A DNA stretch of 51,780 nt, taken from contig NZ_PNRF01000015.1 of NCBI RefSeq assembly GCF_002879615.1, forward strand, positions 20,481 through 72,260, in the 5' to 3' direction. The DNA comes from Billgrantia endophytica (lineage in GTDB: Bacteria; Pseudomonadota; Gammaproteobacteria; Pseudomonadales; Halomonadaceae). The notes below the pieces were generated by a model that ran no database searches, had not been told where the DNA came from, and worked only from the letters and a program-made list of their open reading frames with translations. The translations under genes and the position numbers were made by a program. Position 1 is the first letter of the stretch. Each line of letters begins with the position of its first letter. Below are positions 38,936-47,942 of the stretch, piece after piece.

Positions 38936-40134
38936 TGTGATTCCCCCTCATCGGCACCCATGGCATCCAGCGGGGTACGCGGATGCAGATAGCCCTCCTG
39001 CGGCGATACCGAAGCGACCATGCGCGGGCCGGTGATCAGGATCGGCTGACGTAGTTGGTGATCCCAGGTGCGGTAGCTGACCGGGAAGCCCAGATAGCCG
39101 GCGAGCTCGAATTCATCGCTGAGCATGTACTCGATCACCTCGTCGGGCTCCACCGAGCCGGTGCGCGCGGCGGCCTCGCCCAGTGAGCGTACCGCCAGCC
39201 AGGCACCGAAGTCGTTCGGCGTCATCCAGCGGTCGGCGGCCCTCTCGAAGCGTCGCTGTAGCTGTACCGCACCCCAGGACTCGTGGGAGCGGTGCCAGGC
39301 GGTGGCGATCAGCCCCTGGGAACCCGCCACCGGCCGCGGCAACCAGGTCTGGAAGGGGAAATACTCGCCGAAGTAGTCGGTCTCGTCGGCGATCACCAGC
39401 ACATCGTGGTCGGCGAGCTCCTGCATGAACACCGGAATTTCGCGCTGGATGTCGTGGAAGCCACCTTCGGAGCGACGCGCCATGGGGTCGTAAGGCCACA
39501 TTTCCTCGCCAACGATGGTATGGCCATAGCGCTCGGCCGACTCGCGCAGGGTCTCGGCCAGCAGGCGATCCTCATCGGTGTTGCCATAGACCAGCGCCCA
39601 GTCATCCCACTGCTTGTAGCCCAGGAACTGCGCCAGTGCATCGGTCAGCATGCGGCGGCTGGGCACGGTGTGGAACAGCTGGACGTGACACGACTCACCG
39701 CGCAGGTCGTTATCCCGCGCCGCGGCGTTGAACACGATGCGCTCGCCCAGCGCCTGATGCTGCATCACCTCCTGCAGGTCCTCGGCGTTCAGGCCACTGA
39801 TGATCCAGTCGGCACCCTGCTCGATGAGCTGTTCGAGGCCGGCGGCAACGTCGCCGCCCGGCTCCACCATGGCCTCGACCAGCACGAACTCCTGCCCGAG
39901 AAACTGGCCGGTGGCATTGTTGTCGTTGATCGCCAGCCGTGCGCCCTGAATGCCTTCGTCGTCGATCACCGGGTCGAGCACCGAGAGCGGTTCGAGATCG
40001 TCCGGACGCTCCATGCCCAGATAGCCGAGGGTAATGGAAGCCGGCGTCTCGGCCGGCACGACTGCCGGCCAGGCCAGGCCGATGGCTATCCCTCCCGCTG
40101 CGAGCCAGCGTAGGGAACGTGACGGGGTCATCAT
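38923..40134 (-). CDS. PQQ-associated type I periplasmic binding protein (LutA/PedA1-like)
   Basis: The 403-residue product has a signal peptide (about 1-28, ending VVPAE) and the Leu/Ile/Val-type binding fold. Stretches include SITLGYLGMERPDD, the IQGARLAINDNNATGQFLG core and VLVIADETDYFGEYFPFQTW. It resembles the binding protein annotated with PQQ-dependent alcohol dehydrogenase systems (TIGR03863). It would hand its ligand to the adjacent ABC-2 transporter, or act as a sensor. The residues are notably acidic. Confidence 0.85.
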   Translation of the reverse strand: MMTPSRSLRWLAAGGIAIGLAWPAVVPAETPASITLGYLGMERPDDLEPLSVLDPVIDDEGIQGARLAINDNNATGQFLGQEFVLVEAMVEPGGDVAAGLEQLIEQGADWIISGLNAEDLQEVMQHQALGERIVFNAAARDNDLRGESCHVQLFHTVPSRRMLTDALAQFLGYKQWDDWALVYGNTDEDRLLAETLRESAERYGHTIVGEEMWPYDPMARRSEGGFHDIQREIPVFMQELADHDVLVIADETDYFGEYFPFQTWLPRPVAGSQGLIATAWHRSHESWGAVQLQRRFERAADRWMTPNDFGAWLAVRSLGEAAARTGSVEPDEVIEYMLSDEFELAGYLGFPVSYRTWDHQLRQPILITGPRMVASVSPQEGYLHPRTPLDAMGADEGESQCQF

Positions 40135-40187
40135 ACGTGCTCCTCAGGCAGTCGTGCTGCCGCTGTTGTTATCAATTTCGTTCTGCT

Positions 40188-40841
40188 TCAAGGCAGGCGC
40201 TCCATGATCACCCGCGTCATCCGGCTGAGCTTCTCCTCCAGCAGGTAGGGCAGTTCACACATCGCCGGCAGTGCCTGCTGGCGTAGCTGGAAGGTACGCT
40301 GCTCCCAGAACAGGTCTTCCGACAGGCGTTCGATCTCAGTCTCGTCCGCCGCCTCTTCACCACGCCGTTTCTCCAACTCATCGACCATCTCCGAGATGAC
40401 GTCAAGACGGGCCACCTGGGCACGGGAAGTACGCCGTATGCTGTCGATAGTGCGCCGGCGCTCGCGATTGGTGAGTTCGAAAAGGCCGGAGAACAGCAAC
40501 GTGAGCCGCTCTTCGGCCTCGTCATCATCCACCGCAGCCACGAACTCGCGAACCCGCTCCAGGCCTTCGCCTTCGGGAGTGGCACGGGTGGTCGCGAAGC
40601 GCACCACACGGCCGACCTCCTCGTCGTCCCACCATTGCCGTTCCAACTCGTCCAGCGAGGGTCCGGCCCAGATGGAGCCCCAGGCCATGTCGGGAATGAG
40701 CCGTTGAACGCAGGGCCAGTCGGGCGGGCCCGCCGCAGCCCGCTGCGCTTCCACCTGGGCCACGCCGGTCAATGCCAGGGCCGAACCGAGGCCCAGCACC
40801 AGCAGGGTCGAGCGAAACGGGTAGAGAGCCGAACGCCTCAT
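40188..40841 (-). CDS. Secreted acidic protein of PQQ/xox loci
   Basis: The 217-residue product has a signal peptide (about 1-32) and a largely helical acidic mature chain with two Cys (in DWPCVQRL and AMCELPY). No enzyme motif is recognised. It is coupled by ATGA to the upstream xoxJ-like gene. Exported proteins in this position occur in lut-type loci, but I cannot name a function from sequence. Confidence 0.75.
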   Translation of the reverse strand: MRRSALYPFRSTLLVLGLGSALALTGVAQVEAQRAAAGPPDWPCVQRLIPDMAWGSIWAGPSLDELERQWWDDEEVGRVVRFATTRATPEGEGLERVREFVAAVDDDEAEERLTLLFSGLFELTNRERRRTIDSIRRTSRAQVARLDVISEMVDELEKRRGEEAADETEIERLSEDLFWEQRTFQLRQQALPAMCELPYLLEEKLSRMTRVIMERLP

Positions 40842-41671
40842 GATTCGCCTCCCTCGCCTGGCACGATCAGCTGACCACGGCGATCGAGCAGGGGCACCCG
40901 GTGTTCAGCAAGAATGGTATTGATCTCGTCCTGGTGCCGGTCGATGAAGTCGTTGATCCAGTCCTTCCAATGGGGCTCTCCACGGCGAATGCCCATGGTG
41001 ATACGGTAGCCCAGCCGGGCATCGGATGTGTCGTCGACCAGTGGCAGGACACGTAACGGCGGATCCTGGCGGGACGCGTAATAGCCGGCCAACGGGCCCC
41101 ACAGCACGGCACCGTCGGTCTTGCCGGCGGCCACGTCCTCGATGGCATCACGCACCGGCGCCCGTACCCGGGTATCGACCATCAGCGGATAACCCGCCAC
41201 GACGGCACCGGTACGACGCAGCGCCACCATCGGTGGGGTTTCGGCAACCACGCCGATACGCAGGCCCTGCAGCGACGGGTCCTCCAGGCTGGTCGCCTCG
41301 ATTCCGGAATCCTCGGGCACCACCAGCGCGTAGATCGAGCGGTAGTATTCATTGGTGTTCTGCACGAACTCATAGCCGGCGACGGCGCCAATCATCACAT
41401 CGCAGATGCGCAGCTCGAGAGTATTGCGCACGAAACCCATGACCTGGGGAGCCCAGACGTAGACGAGGGGAACCCCCATGTCCTCGGCCATCAGTTCGGC
41501 GATGCGGTTTTCGAAGCCCTCCCCGGCTTCGTTGCTGAAGGGCATGTTATTGCCGTCAGTGCATACCCTCAGGGCCTCGCGTTCGTGGCGCTCCGGCGGA
41601 TTCGCCACAGCGACTCCGCCCCCCAAGGCCAGCACGCTCCATAGCAGCAAGAAGCAAAAGGCTCTTCTCAT
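40838..41671 (-). CDS. xoxJ: XoxJ/MxaJ-like quinoprotein-associated binding protein
   Basis: The 277-residue product has a signal peptide (ending VAVANP) and a type 2 binding domain opening LRVCTDGNNMPFSNEAGEGFENRIAEL, quoted here in part as VCTDGNNMPFSN. This is the quinoprotein dehydrogenase-associated family (TIGR03871), which includes MxaJ and XoxJ. XoxJ is thought to help mature or activate XoxF. GGAGGG precedes the ATG at 41671; the frame extends to 41875 through the cytochrome gene and is not used. The order xoxF-cytochrome-xoxJ supports the call. Confidence 0.85.
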   Translation of the reverse strand: MRRAFCFLLLWSVLALGGGVAVANPPERHEREALRVCTDGNNMPFSNEAGEGFENRIAELMAEDMGVPLVYVWAPQVMGFVRNTLELRICDVMIGAVAGYEFVQNTNEYYRSIYALVVPEDSGIEATSLEDPSLQGLRIGVVAETPPMVALRRTGAVVAGYPLMVDTRVRAPVRDAIEDVAAGKTDGAVLWGPLAGYYASRQDPPLRVLPLVDDTSDARLGYRITMGIRRGEPHWKDWINDFIDRHQDEINTILAEHRVPLLDRRGQLIVPGEGGES

Positions 41672-41705
41672 GTACCCTCCCACTCGGCGTGATGGGCCCC
41701 ACTGC

Positions 41706-42218
41706 TCATTCCTCGGCCTCGTCTTCGGTAGTCGCTTCCTCGGCAGCCTCGTCAGCCTCCTCCTGCATCGACTCGATGATCTGAGGGCGGCCGCGCCCCA
41801 GGTCGCCTTCACCACGGGCACGCATATAGCGAAAGATATTCTCGATGTTGCCCATGACATAGGTATCGTCGGCAAAGGAGGGCATCACCTGGCCCGGCTG
41901 GATCTCACGCCCGGCGGCGATGGTGCCGGCGAAATCGTCCCAACCGCGTCGCTCGGCGGCGCTGATCAGGCTGGGAGCAAAGGATGAGCCCAGACCATCC
42001 GGTCCGTGACAGGCCGAGCAGGCTCGAGTGTAGACGAGATATCCCTCGTAGGTACCGGGATCCACCTTGCCATCCTCGACGACGAAGGCGCCCGGTGCCT
42101 CACCGGTCACGCGGTGTTCGTCGGCCATGGCCTGTGTTGCCGGGCCAGCCATGGGCAGCAGTACGAGTGCGCCAGTCAACATGACCACTCGTGATGAAGC
42201 GTTCTTCAATACCGTCAT
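41706..42218 (-). CDS. xoxG: XoxG-like cytochrome c
   Basis: The 170-residue periplasmic product has a signal (about 1-32, ending QAMADE), one haem site C67-S-A-C70-H71 and the likely axial M112 in GQVMPSFADD. It would take electrons from XoxF. The C-terminal 22 residues are extremely acidic (12 Asp/Glu), unlike the compact end of typical c-type cytochromes. GGAAG precedes the ATG at 42218. It follows xoxF by 121 bases with a strong hairpin between. Confidence 0.85.
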   Translation of the reverse strand: MTVLKNASSRVVMLTGALVLLPMAGPATQAMADEHRVTGEAPGAFVVEDGKVDPGTYEGYLVYTRACSACHGPDGLGSSFAPSLISAAERRGWDDFAGTIAAGREIQPGQVMPSFADDTYVMGNIENIFRYMRARGEGDLGRGRPQIIESMQEEADEAAEEATTEDEAEE

Positions 42219-42292
42219 GCAGCGCTTCCTTCTGGGTACGGCAGGAGCCCCCTTCGCCTTGCGCGGGTGACGCCTGGAGAGGGATCGTAGAG

Positions 42293-42317
42293 GGGCACGG
42301 GTGCGATACCCGTGCCC
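42293..42317 (-). terminator. Hairpin between xoxF and xoxG
   Basis: A perfect 10-bp stem GGGCACGGGT/ACCCGTGCCC (42293-42302 with 42308-42317) with a 5-nt loop lies 22 bases past the xoxF stop. With no U-tract it may stabilise the xoxF message or act as a partial terminator, so that xoxF is expressed above the downstream genes. Confidence 0.6.
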
Positions 42318-42339
42318 ACCTTGTGCGCACTGACACGGC

Positions 42340-44163
42340 TCAATCCGGCAGGGCAAAGACCGTCAATACCCCGCCGAGCTTGGTGTAGTCGCCAAGAGCG
42401 GAGAAGACTCCCACCGCACCCAGGCCCTCTTCGGGATCCTCGAGACCCGCCGCCAGGCCGATACCGGCCCAGCCACCGACCCCCGAGAGCACGGCCACGT
42501 ACTGCTTGCCCTCGTGCATGAAGGTATTGACGTTGCCGATGATTCCCGAGGGAGTCTTGAAGCTCCACAGTTCCTCGCCATTCTCGATATCCACCGCCTT
42601 CACGTGCCCCTCGAGGGTTCCGTAGAAGGCAAGGTCACCGGCCGTGGCCAGCGCACCACTCCACACGGCGAAGCGCTCGTCGACTTCCCACACGGTTTCG
42701 CCTGCCACCGGATCCCAGGCGATGAAGCTACCCATGCGACCTTCCATGCCGCCGTTCTCCACTGGAGCCGGCATCATGGTCAGGGTGGCGCCCACATAGG
42801 GCTGGCCGGCCACATAGTCGGTCTCGTAGGGTTCGTAGTTCATGCAGATCCGGTTGATCCCGGAATAGATCAGGCCGGTCCTCGGCGAGTAGGCGCTGGG
42901 CTGCATGTTCTTGGCGCCCATGGCGGTGGGGCAGATATCGGTGGTGTTGACGTCCACCCCCTGCCGGAAGGTACTGTACTCCTCGTTCACGTTGGGGCGA
43001 CCGCTCACCATGTCGTAGCTGTCCGCCCAGTTGGTTTCCGGTGCGAATTTCTCGGCCAGCAGCAATTCACCGGTTTCACGGTCCATCAGGAAACCGAAGC
43101 CGGTACGATCGATGATCGCCAGGCCCTTGCGCTGCTCGCCCTCGAATTCGACATCGATCAGCTGGTTCTCGTTGACGCCGTCGTAGTCCCACTCATCGAA
43201 GGGCACCTTCTGGTAGACCCACTTGACCTCGCCGTTGTTGGGGTCGCGGGCGAAGACGGTGATCGCCCACTTGTTGTCGGCCGGTTCACCATCCACGGCA
43301 CGCTGGTCCGGGTTCCAGGTGCCCGGGTTACCGGTTCCGTAGTAGATCAGGTCGAGTTCGGGATCGTAGGTGACCCAGCCCCAGGGGGCCCCGCCGCCAC
43401 GCTCCCATTCTCCGTCGGGCCAGGTTGCCACGCCCAGGTCGGACTCACCGATCGGCTCGCCCATCATCAGGGTGGTTTCCGGATCGATCAGCACCTCATC
43501 GTCCGGCCCGGTGGAGTAGCCACGCCACACCATCTCGCCACTCTCGACGTCGTAGGCGGTGATATGGCCACGAATGCCGTATTCACCGCCGCTGATGCCA
43601 ACGATCACCTTGTCGTGTACCACCAGGGGCGACATGGTGTTGGACTCACCGACGGTATGATCGCCATTGCTGACGTCCCACAGCAGTTCGCCGCTCTCGG
43701 CGTCCAGGGCAATCAATGTGTTGTCGGCCTGACCCAGGAAGAGGCGGCCGTCTGCATAGGCCAATCCCCGGTTGACGGTGTCGCAGCACATGACCGGGAT
43801 GACGCGGGAGTCCTGATCCGGCTCGTAGCTCCAGACCACCCGTCCTTCATCTTCCAGGTCGAGGGCGAATACCTTGTTGGGGAAGGGGGTGTGGATATAG
43901 AGGCGCCCGTCGCCGACATAGAGGGGGCCGCCCTCATGTCCACGCAGTACGCCGGTGGAGAACTGCCAGACCGAGCGCAGCTCATTGACATTATCGCGGT
44001 TGACTTGGTCCAGTTCGCTGAAGCGGTTGCCTTGATAGTTACCCAGCTGAGTGGCCCAGTATTCCGGGTTCTGCTGGAGCTCGAGTTGGTTCTCATTGGC
44101 GTGAGCCAAGGAGGCGGCCATCAAACCAGTGACCGTCATCGCGTAACCGATCTCCCGAAGCAT
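42340..44163 (-). CDS. xoxF: XoxF-type PQQ-dependent methanol/alcohol dehydrogenase
   Basis: This periplasmic quinoprotein is predicted to oxidise methanol or another primary alcohol to aldehyde. The product is 607 residues with a signal cut near AHA22. It has the eight-blade propeller with tryptophan-docking repeats, the adjacent Cys pair C126-C127 (in VMCCDTVNRG) and metal ligands E194, N279 and the catalytic D326. D328, two residues after D326 (WDYDG), is the extra Asp that marks lanthanide-type enzymes; calcium MxaF has Ala there. The C-terminal stretch VLSGVGGWAGIGLAAGL is MxaF/XoxF-like. GGAGAAAACGCC precedes the ATG at 44163. It is divergent from pqqA and leads a leftward operon. Confidence 0.9.
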   Translation of the reverse strand: MLREIGYAMTVTGLMAASLAHANENQLELQQNPEYWATQLGNYQGNRFSELDQVNRDNVNELRSVWQFSTGVLRGHEGGPLYVGDGRLYIHTPFPNKVFALDLEDEGRVVWSYEPDQDSRVIPVMCCDTVNRGLAYADGRLFLGQADNTLIALDAESGELLWDVSNGDHTVGESNTMSPLVVHDKVIVGISGGEYGIRGHITAYDVESGEMVWRGYSTGPDDEVLIDPETTLMMGEPIGESDLGVATWPDGEWERGGGAPWGWVTYDPELDLIYYGTGNPGTWNPDQRAVDGEPADNKWAITVFARDPNNGEVKWVYQKVPFDEWDYDGVNENQLIDVEFEGEQRKGLAIIDRTGFGFLMDRETGELLLAEKFAPETNWADSYDMVSGRPNVNEEYSTFRQGVDVNTTDICPTAMGAKNMQPSAYSPRTGLIYSGINRICMNYEPYETDYVAGQPYVGATLTMMPAPVENGGMEGRMGSFIAWDPVAGETVWEVDERFAVWSGALATAGDLAFYGTLEGHVKAVDIENGEELWSFKTPSGIIGNVNTFMHEGKQYVAVLSGVGGWAGIGLAAGLEDPEEGLGAVGVFSALGDYTKLGGVLTVFALPD

Positions 44164-44515
44164 GGCGTTTTCTCCGTGATACTGAAAGGTGTGCCTGGGG
44201 AAATGGCACATCTCGTTGTGGTTATTGTCTCGTTTCAGCCATTGACACTTAAAAAGGTCTAGCACAACTTTCAGTAACGCCACTCGACTTGGGTGCGATT
44301 TGCGCGTTGCCTGCAGTCAAAAGACTATTGTCTGGTGAGCAACAATCCCTCTTTATCCCTGCCAAACCCCGGCCCCTTCGCTCAAACGGGACATTCACCG
44401 AGGACGATAACGACATTTCTTGGCAAATATAGACTTTGGTCGAAAGGTAGAGTGCTCGTCAGCTGCTTAACTAGTAGGGCACGTCTGACATCCACCAATT
44501 CGTGGAGGAACTCCT
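44164..44515. promoter_or_regulatory. Divergent xoxF-pqqA control region
   Basis: This 352-base gap has no supported gene and must hold both promoters. The word TATTGTCT occurs twice (44223-44230 and 44326-44333), the second within an AGAC-TATT-GTCT dyad (44322-44333). An AT-rich block, TTGGCAAATATAGAC, sits about 90 bases before pqqA. I cannot assign -35/-10 boxes or a regulator with confidence. Confidence 0.35.
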
Positions 44516-44587
44516 ATGTGGAACAAGCCTGCTTATACCGACCTGCGCCTAGGCTTCGAGGTCACGCTGTATATCTCCAATCGTTGA
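44516..44587 (+). CDS. pqqA: PQQ precursor peptide PqqA
   Basis: The 23-residue peptide reads [20 protein letters not shown] then SNR. It contains the conserved E15-x3-Y19 pair whose side chains are joined by PqqE to become PQQ. GGAGGAA precedes the ATG. It is followed by a hairpin that may limit read-through into pqqB, which fits the need for much more peptide than enzyme. Confidence 0.95.
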   Translation: MWNKPAYTDLRLGFEVTLYISNR

Positions 44588-44617
44588 ACTCCCCCTTGAG
44601 GCAGTACCTGTCTGGCT

Positions 44618-44653
44618 GATGCCCCCGGAGGGGAGCATCGGCCTTTCTTTTTT
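44618..44653 (+). terminator. Partial terminator after pqqA
   Basis: An imperfect GC stem (GATGCCCCC with GGGGAGCATC, 44618-44639) is followed by CCTTTCTTTTTT up to 44653. It ends 19 bases before the pqqB start, inside the operon, so it probably acts as an attenuator rather than a full stop. Confidence 0.75.
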
Positions 44654-44672
44654 CGGGATTCAGGAGAGCGAC

Positions 44673-45602
44673 ATGCATGTACTGGTACTGGGCGCCGCCG
44701 CGGGTGGTGGATTTCCCCAGTGGAACTGCAACTGTTCGCTGTGTCATGGCCTGCGCCAGGGTACTATCGAGGCCACACCGCGCACCCAGTCTTCGATCGC
44801 GATCAGCAGCGATGGCGAACGCTGGCTATTGTGCAACGCCTCACCGGATATCCGTGCCCAGCTCGCCAGCAATCCCGAGCTGCATCCCAGACACATCCCA
44901 CGCGACAGCGGGATCACCGGTGTGCTGCTGGTCGACGGCCAGATCGACCACGCCACCGGGCTCCTGTCGCTGCGGGAAGGGTGCCCCTTCGATGTCTGGT
45001 GTACCCCAAACGTGCATCAGGATTTGAGCGGCGGCTTCCCGCTGTTCCGCATGCTCGAACACTGGCAGGGTGGCCTGAACTGGCGGCCCATCGCTATCGA
45101 CGACGATCACCTGGAAGCCGAGTTCGAGGTGCCCGACTGCCCCGGGCTGGGCTTCACCGCCGTGGCCCTGACCAGCAACGCCCCGCCCTATTCGCCTCGC
45201 CGGGGGGCACCGACCCCAGGCGACAATATCGGCCTGCTGATCCAGGACAGGCGTCGTGGCACGCAACTCTTCTATGCCCCGGGGCTCGGGGAACTGGACG
45301 ATCGGGTACGCGGTTTTCTCGGCCAAGCCGACTGCGTACTGGTCGACGGCACCCTGTGGCATGACGATGAACTGATTCGCGCCGGTGTCGGCAAGTCCAC
45401 CGGGCGCGATATGGGTCATCTGGCACTGGCCGGCGAGCGGGGCCTGCTGGCCGAGCTGGCCAGCCTGCCGGAAACCACCCGACGGGTGCTGATCCACATC
45501 AACAACACCAACCCGATTCTCGACGAACGCTCCGAGGAGCGCGCCTCCCTGGACCGGGCCGGTATCGAAGTGGCCTGCGACGGTATGCGCCTGGAGATCT
45601 GA
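44673..45602 (+). CDS. pqqB: PQQ biosynthesis protein PqqB
   Basis: The 309-residue product has the metallo-beta-lactamase fold: [20 protein letters not shown] at the start, the [16 protein letters not shown] motif and [11 protein letters not shown] later. PqqB is a non-haem iron hydroxylase that acts on the Glu-Tyr intermediate made by PqqE. CAGGAG precedes the ATG at 44673; the frame runs back to 44619 through the hairpin. It is the second gene of a pqqABCDEF operon. Confidence 0.95.
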   Translation: MHVLVLGAAAGGGFPQWNCNCSLCHGLRQGTIEATPRTQSSIAISSDGERWLLCNASPDIRAQLASNPELHPRHIPRDSGITGVLLVDGQIDHATGLLSLREGCPFDVWCTPNVHQDLSGGFPLFRMLEHWQGGLNWRPIAIDDDHLEAEFEVPDCPGLGFTAVALTSNAPPYSPRRGAPTPGDNIGLLIQDRRRGTQLFYAPGLGELDDRVRGFLGQADCVLVDGTLWHDDELIRAGVGKSTGRDMGHLALAGERGLLAELASLPETTRRVLIHINNTNPILDERSEERASLDRAGIEVACDGMRLEI

Positions 45603-45710
45603 ACCCGCAGAAGCGATGGTCGTCTCAATGATGAGAGATCGACGTCGCTTTCGGCCCGGCTGGAATCACCGGATAGAGAACAACAACCGGAAGGAAAGAG
45701 GAGCCTCGCA

Positions 45711-46490
45711 ATGACAGGTATCACGTCGCCGCTGGCCAACGCCACGAAGGGGGCCATGAGTCCCGCGGACTTCCGCGAGGCCCTGATGGCCAAGGGCGCC
45801 TACTATCATATTCATCACCCCTACCAGGTCGACATGGCCGAGGGACGGGCCACTCCCGAACAGCTGCGAGGCTGGGTGGCCAACCGCTTCTACTACCAGG
45901 TCAACATTCCCCAGAAGGACGCCGCCCTGCTGGCCAATTGTCCCGATGCCGCCACCCGACGGCGCTGGATCCAGCGCCTGCTCGACCACGACGGCCATGA
46001 CGACGACGATGGCGGTATCGAAGCCTGGCTGACCCTGGGCGAGGCAGTGGGCCTGACCCGTGACGAACTCTGGTCCCAGGAGCATGTGCTGCCGGGAGTG
46101 CGCTTCGCCGTGGACGCCTACGTCAATTTCGTGCGCCGCGCCGACTGGCGCGAGGCGGCGATCTCCTCGCTCACCGAGCTGTTCGCCCCGGAGGCCCACA
46201 AGAGCCGCCTGGCCACCTGGCCGACCCACTACCCCTGGATCGACGAGGCCGGCTACGGCTATTTTCGCAAGCGCCTGACCGAGGCCCGACGAGACGTCGA
46301 GCACGGCCTGGAGGTGGCGATGGCCGTATGCGCCACCCGCGAGGCCCAGGAGCGCGCCCTGGAGATACTGCAGTTCAAGCTCGATGTGCTGTGGACGATG
46401 CTCGATGCCATGAGCATGGCCTACCAGCTCGGACGGCCGCCCTACCACACCGTCACCGACCAGCGCGTCTATCACCGGGGGCTGACATGA
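45711..46490 (+). CDS. pqqC: PQQ synthase PqqC
   Basis: It catalyses the last step, cofactor-free ring closure and eight-electron oxidation of AHQQ to PQQ. The product is 259 residues, with the helical fold motifs [29 protein letters not shown] and [15 protein letters not shown] carrying active-site His, Tyr and Arg. GAGGAG precedes the ATG. It overlaps pqqD by ATGA. Confidence 0.96.
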   Translation: MTGITSPLANATKGAMSPADFREALMAKGAYYHIHHPYQVDMAEGRATPEQLRGWVANRFYYQVNIPQKDAALLANCPDAATRRRWIQRLLDHDGHDDDDGGIEAWLTLGEAVGLTRDELWSQEHVLPGVRFAVDAYVNFVRRADWREAAISSLTELFAPEAHKSRLATWPTHYPWIDEAGYGYFRKRLTEARRDVEHGLEVAMAVCATREAQERALEILQFKLDVLWTMLDAMSMAYQLGRPPYHTVTDQRVYHRGLT

Positions 46491-46786
46491 GCACTACCGC
46501 GGACACCGGCATGAACGGCAGCACGGTCTATCGCCTGCGCCCCGGCTGGCGCCTGCAGTGGGAGGAGGCCCAGCAACGCCACGTGCTGCTCTACCCCGAA
46601 GGCATGGTGCAGCTCAACGACAGCGCCGGCGCCATTCTCACCACCCTGGACGGCCAGCGCGATGTGGATGCCGTGGTGGCAACCCTGCAGGCGCAGTTCC
46701 CCGACGCCCCCGCTGCGGCGATCGAGCAGGACGTGCATGAGTTCCTGTCCGATGCCGACCGACAAGGGTGGATCCACCATGACTGA
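46487..46786 (+). CDS. pqqD: PQQ peptide chaperone PqqD
   Basis: The 99-residue product binds PqqA and presents it to PqqE. It has the PqqD pattern [20 protein letters not shown] then [17 protein letters not shown]. It overlaps pqqC by ATGA and pqqE by 8 bases. It is a separate protein here, not fused to PqqC or PqqE. Confidence 0.94.
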   Translation: MSTTADTGMNGSTVYRLRPGWRLQWEEAQQRHVLLYPEGMVQLNDSAGAILTTLDGQRDVDAVVATLQAQFPDAPAAAIEQDVHEFLSDADRQGWIHHD

Positions 46787-47942
46787 CCATACCGACACCG
46801 CTGCCGCGAACCAGCCCCTGCACGGTCATACCGGCGCGCCGCTCTGGTTGCTCGCCGAGCTGACCTATCGCTGCCCGCTGCAGTGCTCCTACTGCTCCAA
46901 CCCGCTGGACTTCGCCGACGTCAAGGAGGAGCTCACCACCGACGAATGGATCGACGTGCTGACCCAGGCTCGCGCGATGGGTGCGGTGCAGATGGGATTC
47001 TCCGGCGGCGAGCCGCTGGTGCGACAGGACCTGGAAATGCTGGTGGCCGAGGCGCGCCGGCTCGGCTTCTACACCAACCTGATCACCTCGGCGCTGGGCC
47101 TCGACGAGGCGCGCATCCTGGCCCTGCGCGAGGCCGGGCTCGATCATATCCAGATCAGCCTGCAGGCCTCCGACCCCGATGTCGCCGCGGCGGTGGCCGG
47201 CTCGCGCAAGGCGCATGCGAAGAAGCTGGCCATGGCCCGGGCGGTCAAGGCGGCCGGCTATCCGATGGTGCTCAACGTGGTGCTGCACCGCCACAACATC
47301 GACCAGCTCGACAACATCATTGCCCTATGCGATGACCTGGGCGCCGACGCCGTGGAGCTCGCCAACTGCCAGCTCTACGGCTGGGCACACCTCAATCGCG
47401 CGGGGCTCCTGCCGAGCGAAGCCCAGTTGGAGGCCGCCGAGGCCACCACCCGGCGCTGGCGGGAGACGCTGGCCGAACGGGGCCGCGACATGCGCCTGCT
47501 GTTCGTGGTGCCCGACTACTATTCCGACCGCCCCAAGGCCTGCATGGGTGGCTGGGGCGCGATCTTCATGACCGTGGCGCCGGACGGCGCGGTGCTGCCC
47601 TGCCACAGCGCCCGCATGCTGCCGATGAGTTTCCCCACGGTCCGCGAGCGGCCGCTGCGCGAGATCTGGTACGACAGCGAACCGTTCAACCGCTACCGCG
47701 GCGACAGCTGGATGCAGGAGCCCTGCCGTAGTTGCGACGAGCGCCGCCGGGACGTCGGCGGCTGTCGCTGCCAGGCCTACCTGCTCACCGGGGACCCGGC
47801 GGCCACCGACCCGGTCTGCGACCTCTCGCCGGATCACCACCTGATCGAGGCGGCCCGCCGCGAAGCCGCCGGCGACGCCCGTACGCTGAACGAACTGACG
47901 CTGCGCAACGTCCACGCCTCTCGAATCTTCTGCCGCGCATGA
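46779..47942 (+). CDS. pqqE: PqqA peptide cyclase PqqE (radical SAM)
   Basis: It joins the Glu and Tyr side chains of PqqA. The product is 387 residues. The radical SAM cluster site is C32-x3-C36-x2-C39 ([13 protein letters not shown]), followed by [14 protein letters not shown]. The SPASM end with auxiliary cluster Cys is visible in [10 protein letters not shown] and [19 protein letters not shown]. The start at 46779 overlaps the pqqD end. Confidence 0.96.
   Translation: MTDHTDTAAANQPLHGHTGAPLWLLAELTYRCPLQCSYCSNPLDFADVKEELTTDEWIDVLTQARAMGAVQMGFSGGEPLVRQDLEMLVAEARRLGFYTNLITSALGLDEARILALREAGLDHIQISLQASDPDVAAAVAGSRKAHAKKLAMARAVKAAGYPMVLNVVLHRHNIDQLDNIIALCDDLGADAVELANCQLYGWAHLNRAGLLPSEAQLEAAEATTRRWRETLAERGRDMRLLFVVPDYYSDRPKACMGGWGAIFMTVAPDGAVLPCHSARMLPMSFPTVRERPLREIWYDSEPFNRYRGDSWMQEPCRSCDERRRDVGGCRCQAYLLTGDPAATDPVCDLSPDHHLIEAARREAAGDARTLNELTLRNVHASRIFCRA

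Noticed and set aside
40188..44163. Mirror plus-strand frames inside the xox operon, for example 42514-44262
   Set aside because: They have mirror-frame composition and no family motifs, while the minus-strand genes are coherent and coupled.
44293..44619. A 108-codon frame covering pqqA
   Set aside because: It is out of frame with pqqA, which is certain from its sequence, and crosses the promoter region.
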